From Seison nebaliae (Eukaryota > Rotifera > Pararotatoria > Seisonacea > Seisonidae): DNA of 28,957 nt. Made by a program: the position numbers and the translations under genes. Each line of letters begins with the position of its first letter. Within the stretch, counting starts at the first letter, position 1. Below the pieces are notes generated by a model. The model was given only the letters and a program-made list of their open reading frames with translations. It was not told the DNA's origin and searched no databases. Shown piece after piece: positions 8,809 through 20,600 of this stretch. Where the stretch lies: the NCBI GenBank assembly GCA_023231475.1, contig JALJEE010001668.1, positions 1 to 28,957 on the forward strand, written 5' to 3'.

Positions 8809-11277
8809 CTATGGATCTCGATTTGTACAACGACCATAGAAAGAAGCGAAAAATAATTTGCGAAATTTCCTCCCGAATAACAAATAGAGTGGGAAGTTGA
8901 CTGCAGAATTGATGAGAATGAAAATATTAGTCAAATCGTTAAAATATTGGAATACTGATCGGCGTTTAAAGAAGACACCGGATGCATATAAACAACGTAG
9001 GACGGCTGCCGGCAATTGACAAAGGATGAATGTCACAATAATTACAATGATCATCATTGTCACATCATAACATCGTTTGCCTTTATTGGAATCAGATGAT
9101 CGTTTCCAAGTATATGTAAACGAAGCGATATTATAGAGTGATGAAAGAATATTATATGTTGGACGTCGTTTTGGTGTTTGACGATTATTCTCCTTTGATC
9201 TACAATAAAATTTTACTCGATTCTTATTATTATTATCATTATTATTATTGTTGTTCTTATTGTTATTGTTATTGTTATTGTTTGGAACATTATGAAATTG
9301 ATGTTGAGGACGATTGAGATGGAGAAGATGATTATTATTATTGGAATTAATGAAATTGATAGAATAGCTATATCTTTTGAGAACGTCGACAGCTGATCGA
9401 CATGTTCCAGTTAATGACGAAGCGACATTTATTCGATGAGTGATTAATGCCAATTTCTGATTAGAAGTCATCCAACAAAAATTTTCATCCGAATAAAATC
9501 GACAGAGTTTACAACGATTGGCGATGGAATTGCCACTGGACGTGACAACTGTCTTCTCCTCGTCTTTGAGAGAGAAGTTGTTAAAGAACAAATCAGGTAC
9601 GGAACGATGTCGATGTCGATATGTGATGAATGAGGGTGAGGATGGTGAAACGATAGGCGAATTGGGAGACAATCGATTCTCATTGAAAATTGGAAAGAGT
9701 TCATTCGATTTATTTCGATTCAATGTCGATCGATTATATGGATCAACAAATAATTCGTTGAACTTCTTCTCATAAAATCTCTTCCTATCATCAATGAGAT
9801 GATTAGTTGATGTTCGTCGTTGATGTAATTGGAATTGTGGAATGATATGGAATCGAATATTCCAATTATTTTTCATCAATTTCTTCTTCTTCTTCTTATT
9901 CTTCTTCTTCTTTTTCATCGAACTTTCATTATTATTCGAATTTTTATTCTTTTCGATTAATGAACATTTCTCATGAGAGATAGACGTTGATTTTGGGAAA
10001 TTTCGATGAAATCGAATTTTCTTCTTTTTCGATTTCTTTCGATTCTCTTCTTCCGCCCAAATATTATCGATCGTTTCACAAATGTTCGATGATTTCTGTT
10101 GACTATGATCATGATAGTCTGATTCAGGCGGTGATGACATATATGGAATATGACCATTCGATTTATTCGAATAAAATATTTCGTCATCATCATCATCATC
10201 ATCACCATTAATATTATTCTTATTATTTCCACTGTTGTTGTTGTTGTTGTTGTTGCTGCTGTTGTTCATTAAATCATTGTTCATATTTAAGAGAATTTGA
10301 CTATTAATTTGATGTTTCTTCTCATCGTGTTTTTTGATGGATCGTCTCAAAGATAATATGAGAAAAATATTACAAACGATTAACGTTCCCAATGGAATGA
10401 GATAAATAAAGATACCTTGGAAATAGATATCATAAAAGTGAGTATAAGATGTAGTTCGAGCGAAATTAGTTACACCAATTTCATATGCCGTTTGATTACC
10501 GAATGGTAGAACATCTAATTTCGGTTCGTTAAATGTTGGTAAATAAACGATGACAGCGACAATTGCTAGAATTAAGACGATTTGATTTGCACGTTTCGGT
10601 TGACAGAAGCGTTCACCGATGAATGGATGACAAACCATAAGAAAACGATCCAAAGTAAATGCGACGGTCAACCAGACACTTAATAACTGCATAGAATATG
10701 CGATCGGTTTCACATATTTACTGATATGGAATCGGATGAGATTATAATGATTAATTCGGTCGCCAGTCAATTGAATTATATTCCAAATGTCATTATTAAC
10801 ATTGGGCATAATGGTGGTGGAATTGAGAATGAGTGGAAATATTTTTGTTTTATTCTCGAAATTATAATTATTATAATTCTTCTCTTGCATATTGGAGAGA
10901 TGAGTCTCAGTCAATAATTGTTGATCCATTTGTGCCATCATCATCACATACATATACCATTCATACAGACGGAAATTATTCGAATCGAAATCAATATTCG
11001 AATTCTTCAATAATGGCGATGCATTTAATGCGGACAAGAGAGCGGTGTAAGCGAGCACATAATCTCCAATCAACATAATACCTGACGACGCCAATACGAT
11101 GACATCACAGACAGCCAACGCCTTCAGATAAATATATGTTGTCAATTTCATTGACGGATGTCTGAGGACGGTGATGGCACAGATGTTAAAGAAGACACCC
11201 AGAACACAAATGAAGGAAGTGAATACGCCATGCAAATAATATTTCCATGTTGTCAAATACCAATGTGTTGCCGTCAT
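8809..11277 (-). CDS. Class A GPCR, FMRFamide/neuropeptide receptor-like, giant third intracellular loop
   Basis: This is an 822-residue single-exon receptor, starting at ATG 11277 with an in-frame stop shortly upstream. Seven membrane helices are visible. TM1 carries GVFFNICAITVL (the conserved Asn). TM2 carries LKALAVCDVIVL. TM3 carries WLTVAFTLDRF at about residues 200-211 (DRF in place of DRY) and is followed by CHPF. TM4 ends before NEPK. TM5 ends in LIPLGTLIVCN. TM6 carries FILCQLPAAVL, and TM7 INSAVNFPLY in place of NPxxY, followed by the helix 8 residues FGRKFRKLF. The WLTVAFT-DRF-CHPF and NFxxY patterns are typical of insect FMRFamide and related peptide receptors; the ligand is inferred only. 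The N-terminus before TM1 is just about 12 residues and lacks glycosylation sites. The TM2-TM3 segment is expanded by roughly 100 residues and holds NAS and NST sequons. The third intracellular loop is about 420 residues, rich in Asn, Asp, Lys and Ser. The cysteines of the usual TM3-ECL2 disulfide are absent. Confidence 0.85.
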   Translation of the reverse strand: MTATHWYLTTWKYYLHGVFTSFICVLGVFFNICAITVLRHPSMKLTTYIYLKALAVCDVIVLASSGIMLIGDYVLAYTALLSALNASPLLKNSNIDFDSNNFRLYEWYMYVMMMAQMDQQLLTETHLSNMQEKNYNNYNFENKTKIFPLILNSTTIMPNVNNDIWNIIQLTGDRINHYNLIRFHISKYVKPIAYSMQLLSVWLTVAFTLDRFLMVCHPFIGERFCQPKRANQIVLILAIVAVIVYLPTFNEPKLDVLPFGNQTAYEIGVTNFARTTSYTHFYDIYFQGIFIYLIPLGTLIVCNIFLILSLRRSIKKHDEKKHQINSQILLNMNNDLMNNSSNNNNNNNSGNNKNNINGDDDDDDDEIFYSNKSNGHIPYMSSPPESDYHDHSQQKSSNICETIDNIWAEEENRKKSKKKKIRFHRNFPKSTSISHEKCSLIEKNKNSNNNESSMKKKKKNKKKKKKLMKNNWNIRFHIIPQFQLHQRRTSTNHLIDDRKRFYEKKFNELFVDPYNRSTLNRNKSNELFPIFNENRLSPNSPIVSPSSPSFITYRHRHRSVPDLFFNNFSLKDEEKTVVTSSGNSIANRCKLCRFYSDENFCWMTSNQKLALITHRINVASSLTGTCRSAVDVLKRYSYSINFINSNNNNHLLHLNRPQHQFHNVPNNNNNNNNKNNNNNNDNNNKNRVKFYCRSKENNRQTPKRRPTYNILSSLYNIASFTYTWKRSSDSNKGKRCYDVTMMIIVIIVTFILCQLPAAVLRCLYASGVFFKRRSVFQYFNDLTNIFILINSAVNFPLYLLFGRKFRKLFFASFYGRCTNRDP
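9216..9290. repeat. AAT/AAC trinucleotide repeat coding poly-Asn in the GPCR loop
   Basis: On the minus strand this encodes a nearly pure Asn run interrupted by Lys and Asp, within the third intracellular loop. On the plus strand it reads as att/gtt triplets with mixed codons. It is a mutable simple repeat that keeps the frame. Confidence 0.85.
9876..9920. repeat. CTT-type triplet repeat coding poly-Lys in the GPCR loop
   Basis: Plus-strand ttc/ctt triplets are translated on the minus strand into a Lys-rich block interrupted by Asn. It sits in the third intracellular loop and may act as a basic, membrane-proximal or nucleolar-like patch; I infer no function. Confidence 0.8.
10178..10265. repeat. 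Adjacent ATC and GTT triplet repeats coding poly-Asp and poly-Asn
   Basis: The minus strand encodes a run of seven Asp (plus-strand atc triplets, about 10184-10204) close to a run of Asn (plus-strand gtt/gct triplets, about 10229-10264). Both lie early in the third intracellular loop of the GPCR. Confidence 0.85.
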
Positions 11278-11688
11278 CAATGATGGAATTTATTCGATTC
11301 TTATAATTCGCGATATCGAAATGTCGATTCATTAATTCCTGAATCTTTCCTCAATGTTCAATCACGATGAAAAAATTAAAGAACTCTCTTTAAGAAACAA
11401 AACAATTTTTCGTCGTTTTCTTCTTCTTCTTCTTTTCCAAATAACAACAAAAATAAAAACTATGAAACGGTATCAAAAGAGAATTATTCAATTTTTTAGA
11501 CAGATCACGTAAATCATCTTTCCCGAGTAAGACATTTAATTGCGACAGTCGAACAAAAATTCATAATCTATGAACGAATTCACAGGAACAATCTTTTCGT
11601 TGAGATAATTGTCAGCTTGTCCCACTAAATTCTCCTCTAACTATCAAATTATCTAATTTTTGTTTTTTTTTTATTTGTCTCTTCTCTA

Positions 11689-11726
11689 CCATCCATCCAT
11701 TCATCCATCCATCCATCCTTTCATCC
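11689..11726. repeat. CATC tetranucleotide microsatellite
   Basis: An imperfect run of CATC units (ccatccatccat, then tcatccatccatccatcc) sits in the upstream region of the GPCR, preceded by a T-rich tract at about 11660-11672. It is a simple-sequence repeat with no evident function. Confidence 0.9.
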
Positions 11727-14700
11727 CCTCCAACAGATGCAGTGTTACTTCATACATCAATTAGTGATAAATGAAAGGAAGATGCTATCGAACGATATCA
11801 TTCACCTTCGTAACATATCTTCTATTTGACATATATCGTCGTTCATTCGACATTTCATTTATGAAATAGTTTCATTTGAAATTCTTGTCTAATAATAACT
11901 GGAAGGAGAAATAATTCGAGGAGAAATTGAGAAGGAACGAATCGAACTAATTTGGAAGAAGAAAATAAGACCTAAACTCCATCTGGTGATGATGAAGAAA
12001 ACGGAGGAAGGACAGTCGTATTAGGCACCGGATTAATGAAAGAAAAGATGTTATACGTTTGATGATGAAAATGATTAGGAGAAAAGAAATTAGAGAATTA
12101 TGAGGGAAATTAGAGTTATCGTTGGAAGGAAAAGAAAGAATGACGGAAACTATTAAAAAAATATTTGAGCGAAAAAATATTTAGTCGAATCTTCACATTC
12201 GCCTCCAATTTCTACTGACTGATTTCATATTCAATTAATTTAAAGATGTAGAATTAGATGAAGTCGAAATACAGGCAATCATCATTGCATGATTTTCGGG
12301 ATAATTACAATTCAATTGCTTGGTTACTTGCTAACAACATCCAGTTCCTTCGATTTCATTCTCTCTCATATCTCTCATATTCCTCCTTGTTGGGATAAAA
12401 AGTGAAGAAATTGATAAGAGAATTAATGGAATGGAACGAAAATTGACGACGGAGAAAGAAAGTTGTTCGATAATGAACTAACTACCTGAATAACTTGTTA
12501 ACTTTGGAAAGAAGAAATTAGTAGTAGAAACATTTTACAAGAGAATGTGTTCTCTAAAAATTTTGAGCGCATATGCTTCACTGCTTTTTCATGAGGATAA
12601 AATTGGGAGTTCATTTTCGATATGCCTCACCTTTCCCTAAATTTAACGTCTGGTCAACACACAATCAGTTCCTCACTATTTATTCAACTTATCGGTCTTC
12701 TCTTGTTGATCTTCTATCGATATGTTTAGTGTCGTTCATCACTCCGTTTCAATGACAGACACTTCAAATTACTTTGAAGAGATTTGAAGAAGAAAACTTT
12801 TAGTACCTTTTAATGAACATGCAAATTTAGTGGAGACATAAAATAATTAAGATAATTCCAACTAAAATGTTATAATATTAGAGAGACTTGATTTTACTTC
12901 TCATCATCGAATATTGTTACGAAGGGAATTAGGTAAGAATTTCGATCTTGAAACAACTAAAGTAAAAATGAGATTTACATCTTGTAATTTTGAAGATATT
13001 TCAAAATTGCTAATTATTCCTCATATTTTTATTGAGGGGACATGTTAGAGAAGGATAATAATTTCTTGACATTTCACAATCGAAACGAACGAAAGAAGAG
13101 TAATGGAATGAAATGAATAAGAGACACATTTTACCATTAGACATTGGAATTGCAGGAATAAAAACCCATCTGACATATACTTGTCACACGATAAGTGAAA
13201 AATATGCATACTCTCATAAATTTTACCTAATGAAATTTAGAAGAATTTCAACTTGATCTGATGTCATAACACCGTTCCCAATTCGCACTCTCTTCCTTTT
13301 TCACAATGCATTTAAGAGATTTTTGATTGTCAACTTAAATTAGGAAAGAAAAATGAAAATCGAACAAAGAAATATTTTGTCAGGAACTTCCTCCAAATCA
13401 TTTTCTAGTTTATAAATACAAACTATAATAATTATGATTGATAAATTTATCAAAGGAAATTCTGGAACTTCTTCCTAAATTATCAACTTCTTCATTTCTA
13501 TGAATAACTATAGATGAAATTAGTAGCAATCGCATAGTAAACAAGAAATAAAAAGGAAAACATTTTCGAGCATCTTAAAAATAATGATATAAGTGAAATT
13601 GAATGATACACAATTATAACGTTTCTTTCAACTGAAATTTGGTGAGTAGATTTGGAATGAATAAGGTGCAAAAGAAATTGTTAAAGAGTTGCCAATGCAT
13701 ACGGTCTTTATTCTACTTCCTCCTCTTCATCTCTTAATATGTTTTTGGAACATTTTAAATCGTTATCAAATTCGTGCATCTGTCGACATTATTGGAAGAA
13801 GAGAGACACTGAAAATGTGAAGTGGATCATAATTCAAAATTGAAATTTCTTACTGCGTTCAGACTAATTTATCATTATTCTACTCACATTTAGCAATTGT
13901 CTAAATAAAAGAAATATGGCAATGTAGTCAATGGAGAGAAATGGTTCTTATCTTTTGCTTATATAACAGAATGACGACATTGTCAAAGAATATTGGAAGG
14001 TAGTTCGTATAATGCGAAAATTTTATTAGCAAAGAAAAACTGAATGATGAGATTAGAAAATTATGTGGATCATTTGTTATCCATCCGAATTTAAATGTTT
14101 AATTAAAAATGTTGACTTTCAATTTGGAGGAAAAGTGAAGCGAGTGAATAACTATCGAATTTTTATTCTAAATGGAAAATTCGAAGGAGAATGAGCAAAT
14201 CTATTATCGAAATTTGAATTTATTCAGCCGAACGTTCTAGGTACCTATCAGTCTCTAACAATCTAGATATCTACCTCATTCTTCACTTTGTTCGACATTT
14301 CCAAAAGTAGAAGGTAAAGAAAATAGGAAAAAGAGAGAAGAGAAATGTCCGATAAACGAAAAATAGTTTCATCCACTATCTAACGCGTAAGAAAAAGAAA
14401 TGTCGATTTTCTGCATGATTATGTTAGAGAATTAAGAATAACATTCAATCTCATCTAAATATTCAAATAAATTTTATGAGGTGACAAATGAACAGAAAGA
14501 AATCTATCGATATACAGCTTCGATCTCTTCAAATTAATTATCACACTAATTCCATTGACTATGAATATTCAACAACATTATTATCGACGGGATATAATAC
14601 GGTTGTTCTTTGAATTGGGAACAATATTTGGAATTGTCCGTCATTCATTAAAATTCCATTCCTCAAATTTACTTAATTCTGCAGGAAATATTTGATATGT

Positions 14701-15860
14701 TTTTCTCTCAATTCTATCGAACGTTGTAGTAGATGTTTTAAATAAACAAAACTAAGAAATATTCATTATATGGAATTACAATTTCAACCTAAAAGTAATT
14801 TAATCATAATTTATGCCAAAAGAATAACAAATACATTCGATTCTTTAGGGATTGTTAGGGAAAAAGAAAGGAACTTAATGTGAAATCAGTAGCAATCGAT
14901 TCAGTGCATCTTCTTCTAGATGGCAAGACAAACAAATAGCGAGAGAAGAATTAGAAAATGATGTTTGTCTCTTTGTAACAAATGAAGAAAACAATCGACA
15001 TAAAGTTAAAATTGAGAGGTTGAATAAATTTCACCGTTTTCGTGATAATCAATTAGGACTAGCAATTCTTTAGGACTTCGAACCTTTCCCCTTCTCCCGT
15101 GAACAGTGAATAAGTATGCAAGAAAATTCAATAAACTTCCAAACAAAAGATAAAAAACGTTTTCTTAAAAGAAGTTAATGATTCTTTTAAAAAAATTAGT
15201 CTTCTGCTAAATTGAGATATTGGATAAATGATTTCCAATAACGCATTAAATAACATCATCATTCAATTATGGACGAATAGGAAAAGAAGATGTTAATTCG
15301 GAGAATTAAAAATTGATCAGATCGATCCATCTACATTAGGATTCTATATTATTATGGAGACTAAAAGGGAATTGTTATTATATGAACGTAAATGATATAA
15401 TATAAGTGTCGAGCAATGAACATTTGAAATTAGTGAGAAGGAAATCAAAAATTGTGAAAAAGCAGTTGGATTGTCAGAAGAAAATATGTTTATTGTCGAT
15501 TGTTATGCGGATTGTTAAAACGAGTATTCTGTGTTGATTGATTGAATACGGAAAAAATTTCAAAATGATGAATTGTTCCATGATAAATATTGGAATTTGT
15601 GTGAAATGGAAATTATCCATTAATTTGAAATGAGCGTACAATGGATGAAGGGAATTGTAAAAGATTAGGACAATTGTGGAAGATATAGGAGGGAAGGACA
15701 TTAACAATGGAATCTGTATCTCGACCATAAGTGCCACCGAAAGAAATTATCATTATAAATTGATTAATAATAACATTTTGAAGAATGTATCACGTATTTG
15801 AGAGGACTTTGTTGAAAATTTCAGGGTGCAATATTTGATAATGAATTTATTTTATGTTGC

Positions 15861-15911
15861 GTCACCTGATACAGTGCACATTTATGTGCACTAAATTATG
15901 TCATCTGATAT
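15861..15911. repeat. Hairpin flanked by short direct repeats
   Basis: A perfect 8-bp inverted repeat (AGTGCACA at 15873-15880, TTTA loop, TGTGCACT at 15885-15892) is bracketed by near-identical 11-mers, GTCACCTGATA at 15861-15871 and GTCATCTGATA at 15901-15911. The arrangement could be a composite regulatory site or a short structured RNA; see findings. Confidence 0.6.
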
Positions 15912-17617
15912 AATTAGAGACACTTAACTAAACAGAGTCATTAATAATTAGAAAATAAGATTAAATATTAAATTTCAATATATATATCATTTGGTAAGGA
16001 AGATTATCCGTTTTTCAAACTTTCCTCACCTTCTTGAACAACTGATTATAATATGTTTTTTTTAATATGTTTTCCGAAGAGTTATGTTCACCTTTTTATT
16101 AAACAGTCATATCTGTTCGATGATAATTAAAGAAATGATGTAGTTTTCAGAAGCTAATGGAATGGAAAGTAAAAAAATCAATTAAATAAAGTAACAACTA
16201 AATTGAAAGAGAATTGGAAGAACAATAATTATTCTAAGAATAATATTAACGTTAGTCTTCTTAAGGATAATGAGATGGCAATTTAAAACTGACAACAACT
16301 GACGAACATGATGATACATTGAATAACTTATATGGGGAGGGGGAGAAGATGTGGAGGTGTAGACTGGATGCATTAGGAACATAATTAAAATTGTAATAGA
16401 TGAATATGTATTCTTCTTCTCTAAACTATTCTTTGAGAGGTGAAGATATTCATGATGTAATAAGAAGAGGTCCTTTTTTCCTAATAAAATAAAATATACT
16501 AGATCAATTACTATCTATTATGCTGAAATAAGAGTGTATGGGATGTAAATAGACGCAAATCAACTTAAAACACTTCCAATATTGTCTAGCCTCTCCCTCA
16601 TTCCAACAATAGAAAGAACTTTTATTCTTTTCATGTGTTCGATTTCCAAGTGAAAACTTAATTGTTACCATGAAAACAAACTAGAAATCTCTAAATTTTT
16701 CGAATAATTTCAATGTCAGGAATGCTCGTTCTCATGTCCAATTTATTCAAATTTCTAATTGGAACAACATCGAATGGGAAATATTGATGGGAAAGTGAAT
16801 GGGATGAAAGACATGAATTAGTTGAAGTAGTTGAAATGAGCAGGATGAAATTAAGAAAAGTTTACTTTCATCATCAACAACATCAAGTTGATGAGCAAAT
16901 TAAAAGAAAGATCAATTAATAATGTTTTCCTTTAAATTCCGACGTCATAATCTGATCAATTTCACATTAGGAGAGTATATTGACTAAATATTTTGTCGTC
17001 ATCAATTTGGTAATGAAGAAATGGATTAATCTGCTCAATGATCTTCTCTTCGCACAGATCGAAATGAAGAAATGAAAAGAAAAGAATGAGCGAGTTAACA
17101 ACATCAACTAATTTACATGAACATATTTCATTTCCTCCCTCACATCAAACACAAATCAATATAAGAATAATTATTCATAAGTATTCTCTTTTTAATGAAC
17201 AGATCAACAAGAATGAACGGAAATGCATCAAATGGTAAATGGATCGAAGAGTTTCAATATCATCCATCTTTTTTTAAATTCTCAACGACAACAATTAGTG
17301 TTCGACATCAATTTTTTTTGAATTCATTTCAGAATGATTCGACATAAAACAATATGGAAATCTTCTCAATTTCTAACCGAGGAATTCGACTAATCAGCAT
17401 ATGTATTCATCTTGAAGGAAGAATAAAGGAAGAATATGACGAAATAGAAAAAATGGTAAAGGAAGACACTAATGTTTTTCCTTCACTTCTTCCGATTGTA
17501 TTACAATATCGGGAGAACAACGGCGCGGAAGAAGGATAAAATGGAAAACTAATAAAAGAAAATAAATAAATTAAATATGAGAAATAAAAACATTCCTCAA
17601 CTTTTTCATGTAACAAA

Positions 17618-17663
17618 GAATCATCAACATCATCATCATTATCATCATCATCATCAAGAAGAA
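17618..17663. repeat. CAT/ATC triplet repeat
   Basis: A run of cat/atc triplets ends at the stop codon of the minus-strand TFIIIC gene and so lies in its presumed 3' UTR. It is the same repeat type that codes poly-Asp elsewhere in the window. Confidence 0.8.
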
Positions 17664-17664
17664 G

Positions 17665-20600
17665 CTAATTCTCATTATTATTGATTATAATGATAATAAT
17701 ATTTTTTTTTGGAATCATATTCCAAAAGAAGAAGAAGAAAAAAAGAACCTTTTCTTTCCTTCGTAGTAAGGCCAATGAAGTGCGAAGAGCAAAAACTGAA
17801 TATTCATCTTCGTTGAACTTGTGCCCATTCCATTCATTCTTTCTTTTTGGGGAACATTCGACCAACATCTTCCATTTCTCGTCGTTCTTGTGAAGATGGC
17901 GATGGAGAGAAGAGAAATCAACTCCGAAATGTTTATGTTGATCAATTAGTTCGATGAGATGACTCGTCATTTGATTAAATTGATTGAGATTATTAAGAAA
18001 ATGAATTAACAACAAAATCAAATGTCTATCACATTCATAATTATCGAGCAAACTATCTACTTCTTGTCCTTCCGATTTCCATCGTTTGAATTCCTTAATA
18101 ATATTCTCAACATTCTCGTCACTCTGGGCAAATTCGGAGAAAACGATAAAAATAATTTCGGAGAAGAGATCATCAAATTGTCTCAAACTCGATTTTGGAG
18201 TCGGTTGTTCCAAGAGGAATTCATTCTCGAAATATTTAATATAATTCCCATCGATCGATTTGGGATGAGAGACATTACTTAAAAATAAGAATGATAATTT
18301 TTTTCCAACTTCTCCACAATCATCTTTCAACAATCCACTCTTCTCATACCAATTTTTTAAGAAATGATCCCAATTATCCCATCGATTCTTCGTCGTATTA
18401 TATGACAAATGATAAGTTAACGGATATCGAACGGTGATATTCAAATGACGATTCTTTTTGATACGATCTCTCTCTCTCGTCAACAACAATCGTCGATGTC
18501 GACGACAAGTGATGGATTTAGAATATTTATAATATTGATGTAATGGATAAATCAATTCTAAAATATATCGTTTCGAACGCAATTTCTGACACGTCTGCCA
18601 CAGTTCAATGAATCGTTTCCGTTTTACTAGATCCAGTAAAATTAGATTAGACATTCGTCTCTTCTTTTCTCGTTCGTGGAAATTGAAGGGAACAAATCGA
18701 ATTATTTCATTGTCATCTTTCTCTAATTCTTCATTTACATTCTTTTCATTTTCCATCATTTGATCTCTTCTCTCATTCATCTTCTCATCGATATCGATGG
18801 ATTGGAGGAATTCATGAAATAATGAATCATTCTCTTGATTCATTTCTATTTTGGGATTCTCTATCAATTCTTCATTTCCCTTCTCTGTTATAAGATAATG
18901 AAATAATTCTTTCTCTAAATCTTCATCATTAATTTCTATTCTCTCATAATCACAATCATCAGAATGAGAGAAAGCTGAATTAAAATATACTTTCTCATCA
19001 TCATAATCATTTATGATATGATGGAAATTAATTTTCTTCTTATTGTATATTGATTTATCTAAATCATCACATGAAATGAATGAAATGGCATTACTTAAAA
19101 AATTGGAAAATTCATTCAATTCCATTTCAGGAATAATAGATAATTTCCGATTATTCTTTTCAAATAAATTCAATTTCATTTTCGAAAATTCATCTAATCG
19201 ACGATAATATTCGTCATTCTTACTCATTTCAATCAATTCATCAATTCTATTCGAATCCAGAAATAAATTCAAAGTATTCTCCAAATCAACACAACTCAAA
19301 AGGTCATCATCAATTTTCCGTTTTTTTCTATTGGAATTATCTTCTGGAGAATTTGAAGTATCTTCCGACGAAATAGTATTTTGGTAGAAGATATCTTTTA
19401 AATGTCCATCCATTGAAGTCGTAACGAATTGATTTTCTGATAAATTATCATTATCAAATGATGAATTAATTTTTCTTTTATTTCCTTTCTGTAAAATTTG
19501 ATGGAATTGTAATGGTGATTCATTTTCATCGATACATTCGTCGATCAATCCCATGAGTCGAATAAGAACAGAAATATTGATTTCGAATGAATCGCATGGA
19601 TGATGATTAATACGGACGGCGTTGAAATGAGCGAATTGATGATGAACTAGAGAAGAGAATGAAGGAAATTGAATTCCAAAACATGACGTACATTTCCATT
19701 GTTTGTCATCGAACAAATTATCATCATCTAAACTAAATTGATGATCGTCTAACATGTGTTGATATATGAGATCGTTAGGAATCATCTTCCAACAAATTAG
19801 ACATTTCTGATAAGATAATTTGAGACGATCTTTAAAATTTATTTGAATAAATTCCATCAAATTTGACGACTTATTCAACGTTTCGTCCAATAGTCGATTG
19901 GGTATTCCATTTCGCACATGGAATAACGAATAATGGAATAATAATCGATAATAATCCATTTCGTCATCATTCGTCATCGTATACGCACCACAAATTCGAC
20001 ATTCGATCATTCGATCTTTCTCATGCATTTTCATATGACGTTTAAATGATGTTCGATTGACCGAACGTAAATTACAAAAGGAACAACGATAAACAGATAA
20101 ATTATTGGACATTGAAGAACTCTTTCCATCCAATTGGTCAACTTGAAGAATTAGTCCATCATTATCGGATCTGGTTATTTCATCGAAATTCATTTTAACC
20201 ATTTGTAAATCATCAATTTTTAAATTTCCGTCATCCTCCTTCTCATCTTTTTTCGTCATTTCAATTCTCGATATATCTTCCAATTCATTTCTCTTCTTCT
20301 CATCTCTTAATTCATTGACGTTATCTATTGATCTCTCTATCGATTCCATTAACAGATTATCAATTTCTGATATTTGATCAATTGTCGTCGATTTCTCCAA
20401 TTTCTCATTTCTTCTTTTCTTTCCCAAATTCTCAACTTTTCTTTTTTTTCCCAATTTCTTTAATTTCTTTTCTTTTCTTTTTTTTTCTGATTTCTTCAAT
20501 TCTTCATCTTTTCTTTTCTTTTCTGATTGTTTCTTTATCGAAATAATTTCCTCTTCAACATCCACATTCAGAAGGAATTCATTCGAATGAAATTCATCAA

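Larger units (their letters stand above)
11278..17664. other. 6.4 kb gene-poor stretch
   Basis: No open frame here shows domain-like composition or matches a family I know. The longest ones (12573-12755 plus, 15474-15737 minus, 16182-16382 minus) are under 90 codons and look random. The stretch lies upstream of the GPCR and downstream of the TFIIIC gene, so it probably contains the GPCR promoter, possible 5' exons and enhancers. It holds a CATC tetranucleotide tract (11689-11726), a hairpin with flanking direct repeats (15861-15911) and CAT/ATC triplets near its end. I found no tRNA, rRNA or transposon ends. Confidence 0.55.

Noticed and set aside
10187-10211. His run in a plus-strand frame
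   Set aside because: It is the complement of the poly-Asp-coding triplet repeat in the GPCR; not a separate gene.
14505-14512. TATCGATA in the gene-poor region as a promoter marker
   Set aside because: The word recurs away from any gene (also 12715-12722), so alone it is not evidence of a promoter.
15474-15737. 87-codon minus-strand open frame in the gene-poor region
   Set aside because: Random-looking hydrophobic composition, no domain, no splice or promoter context; expected by chance in a 6 kb gap.
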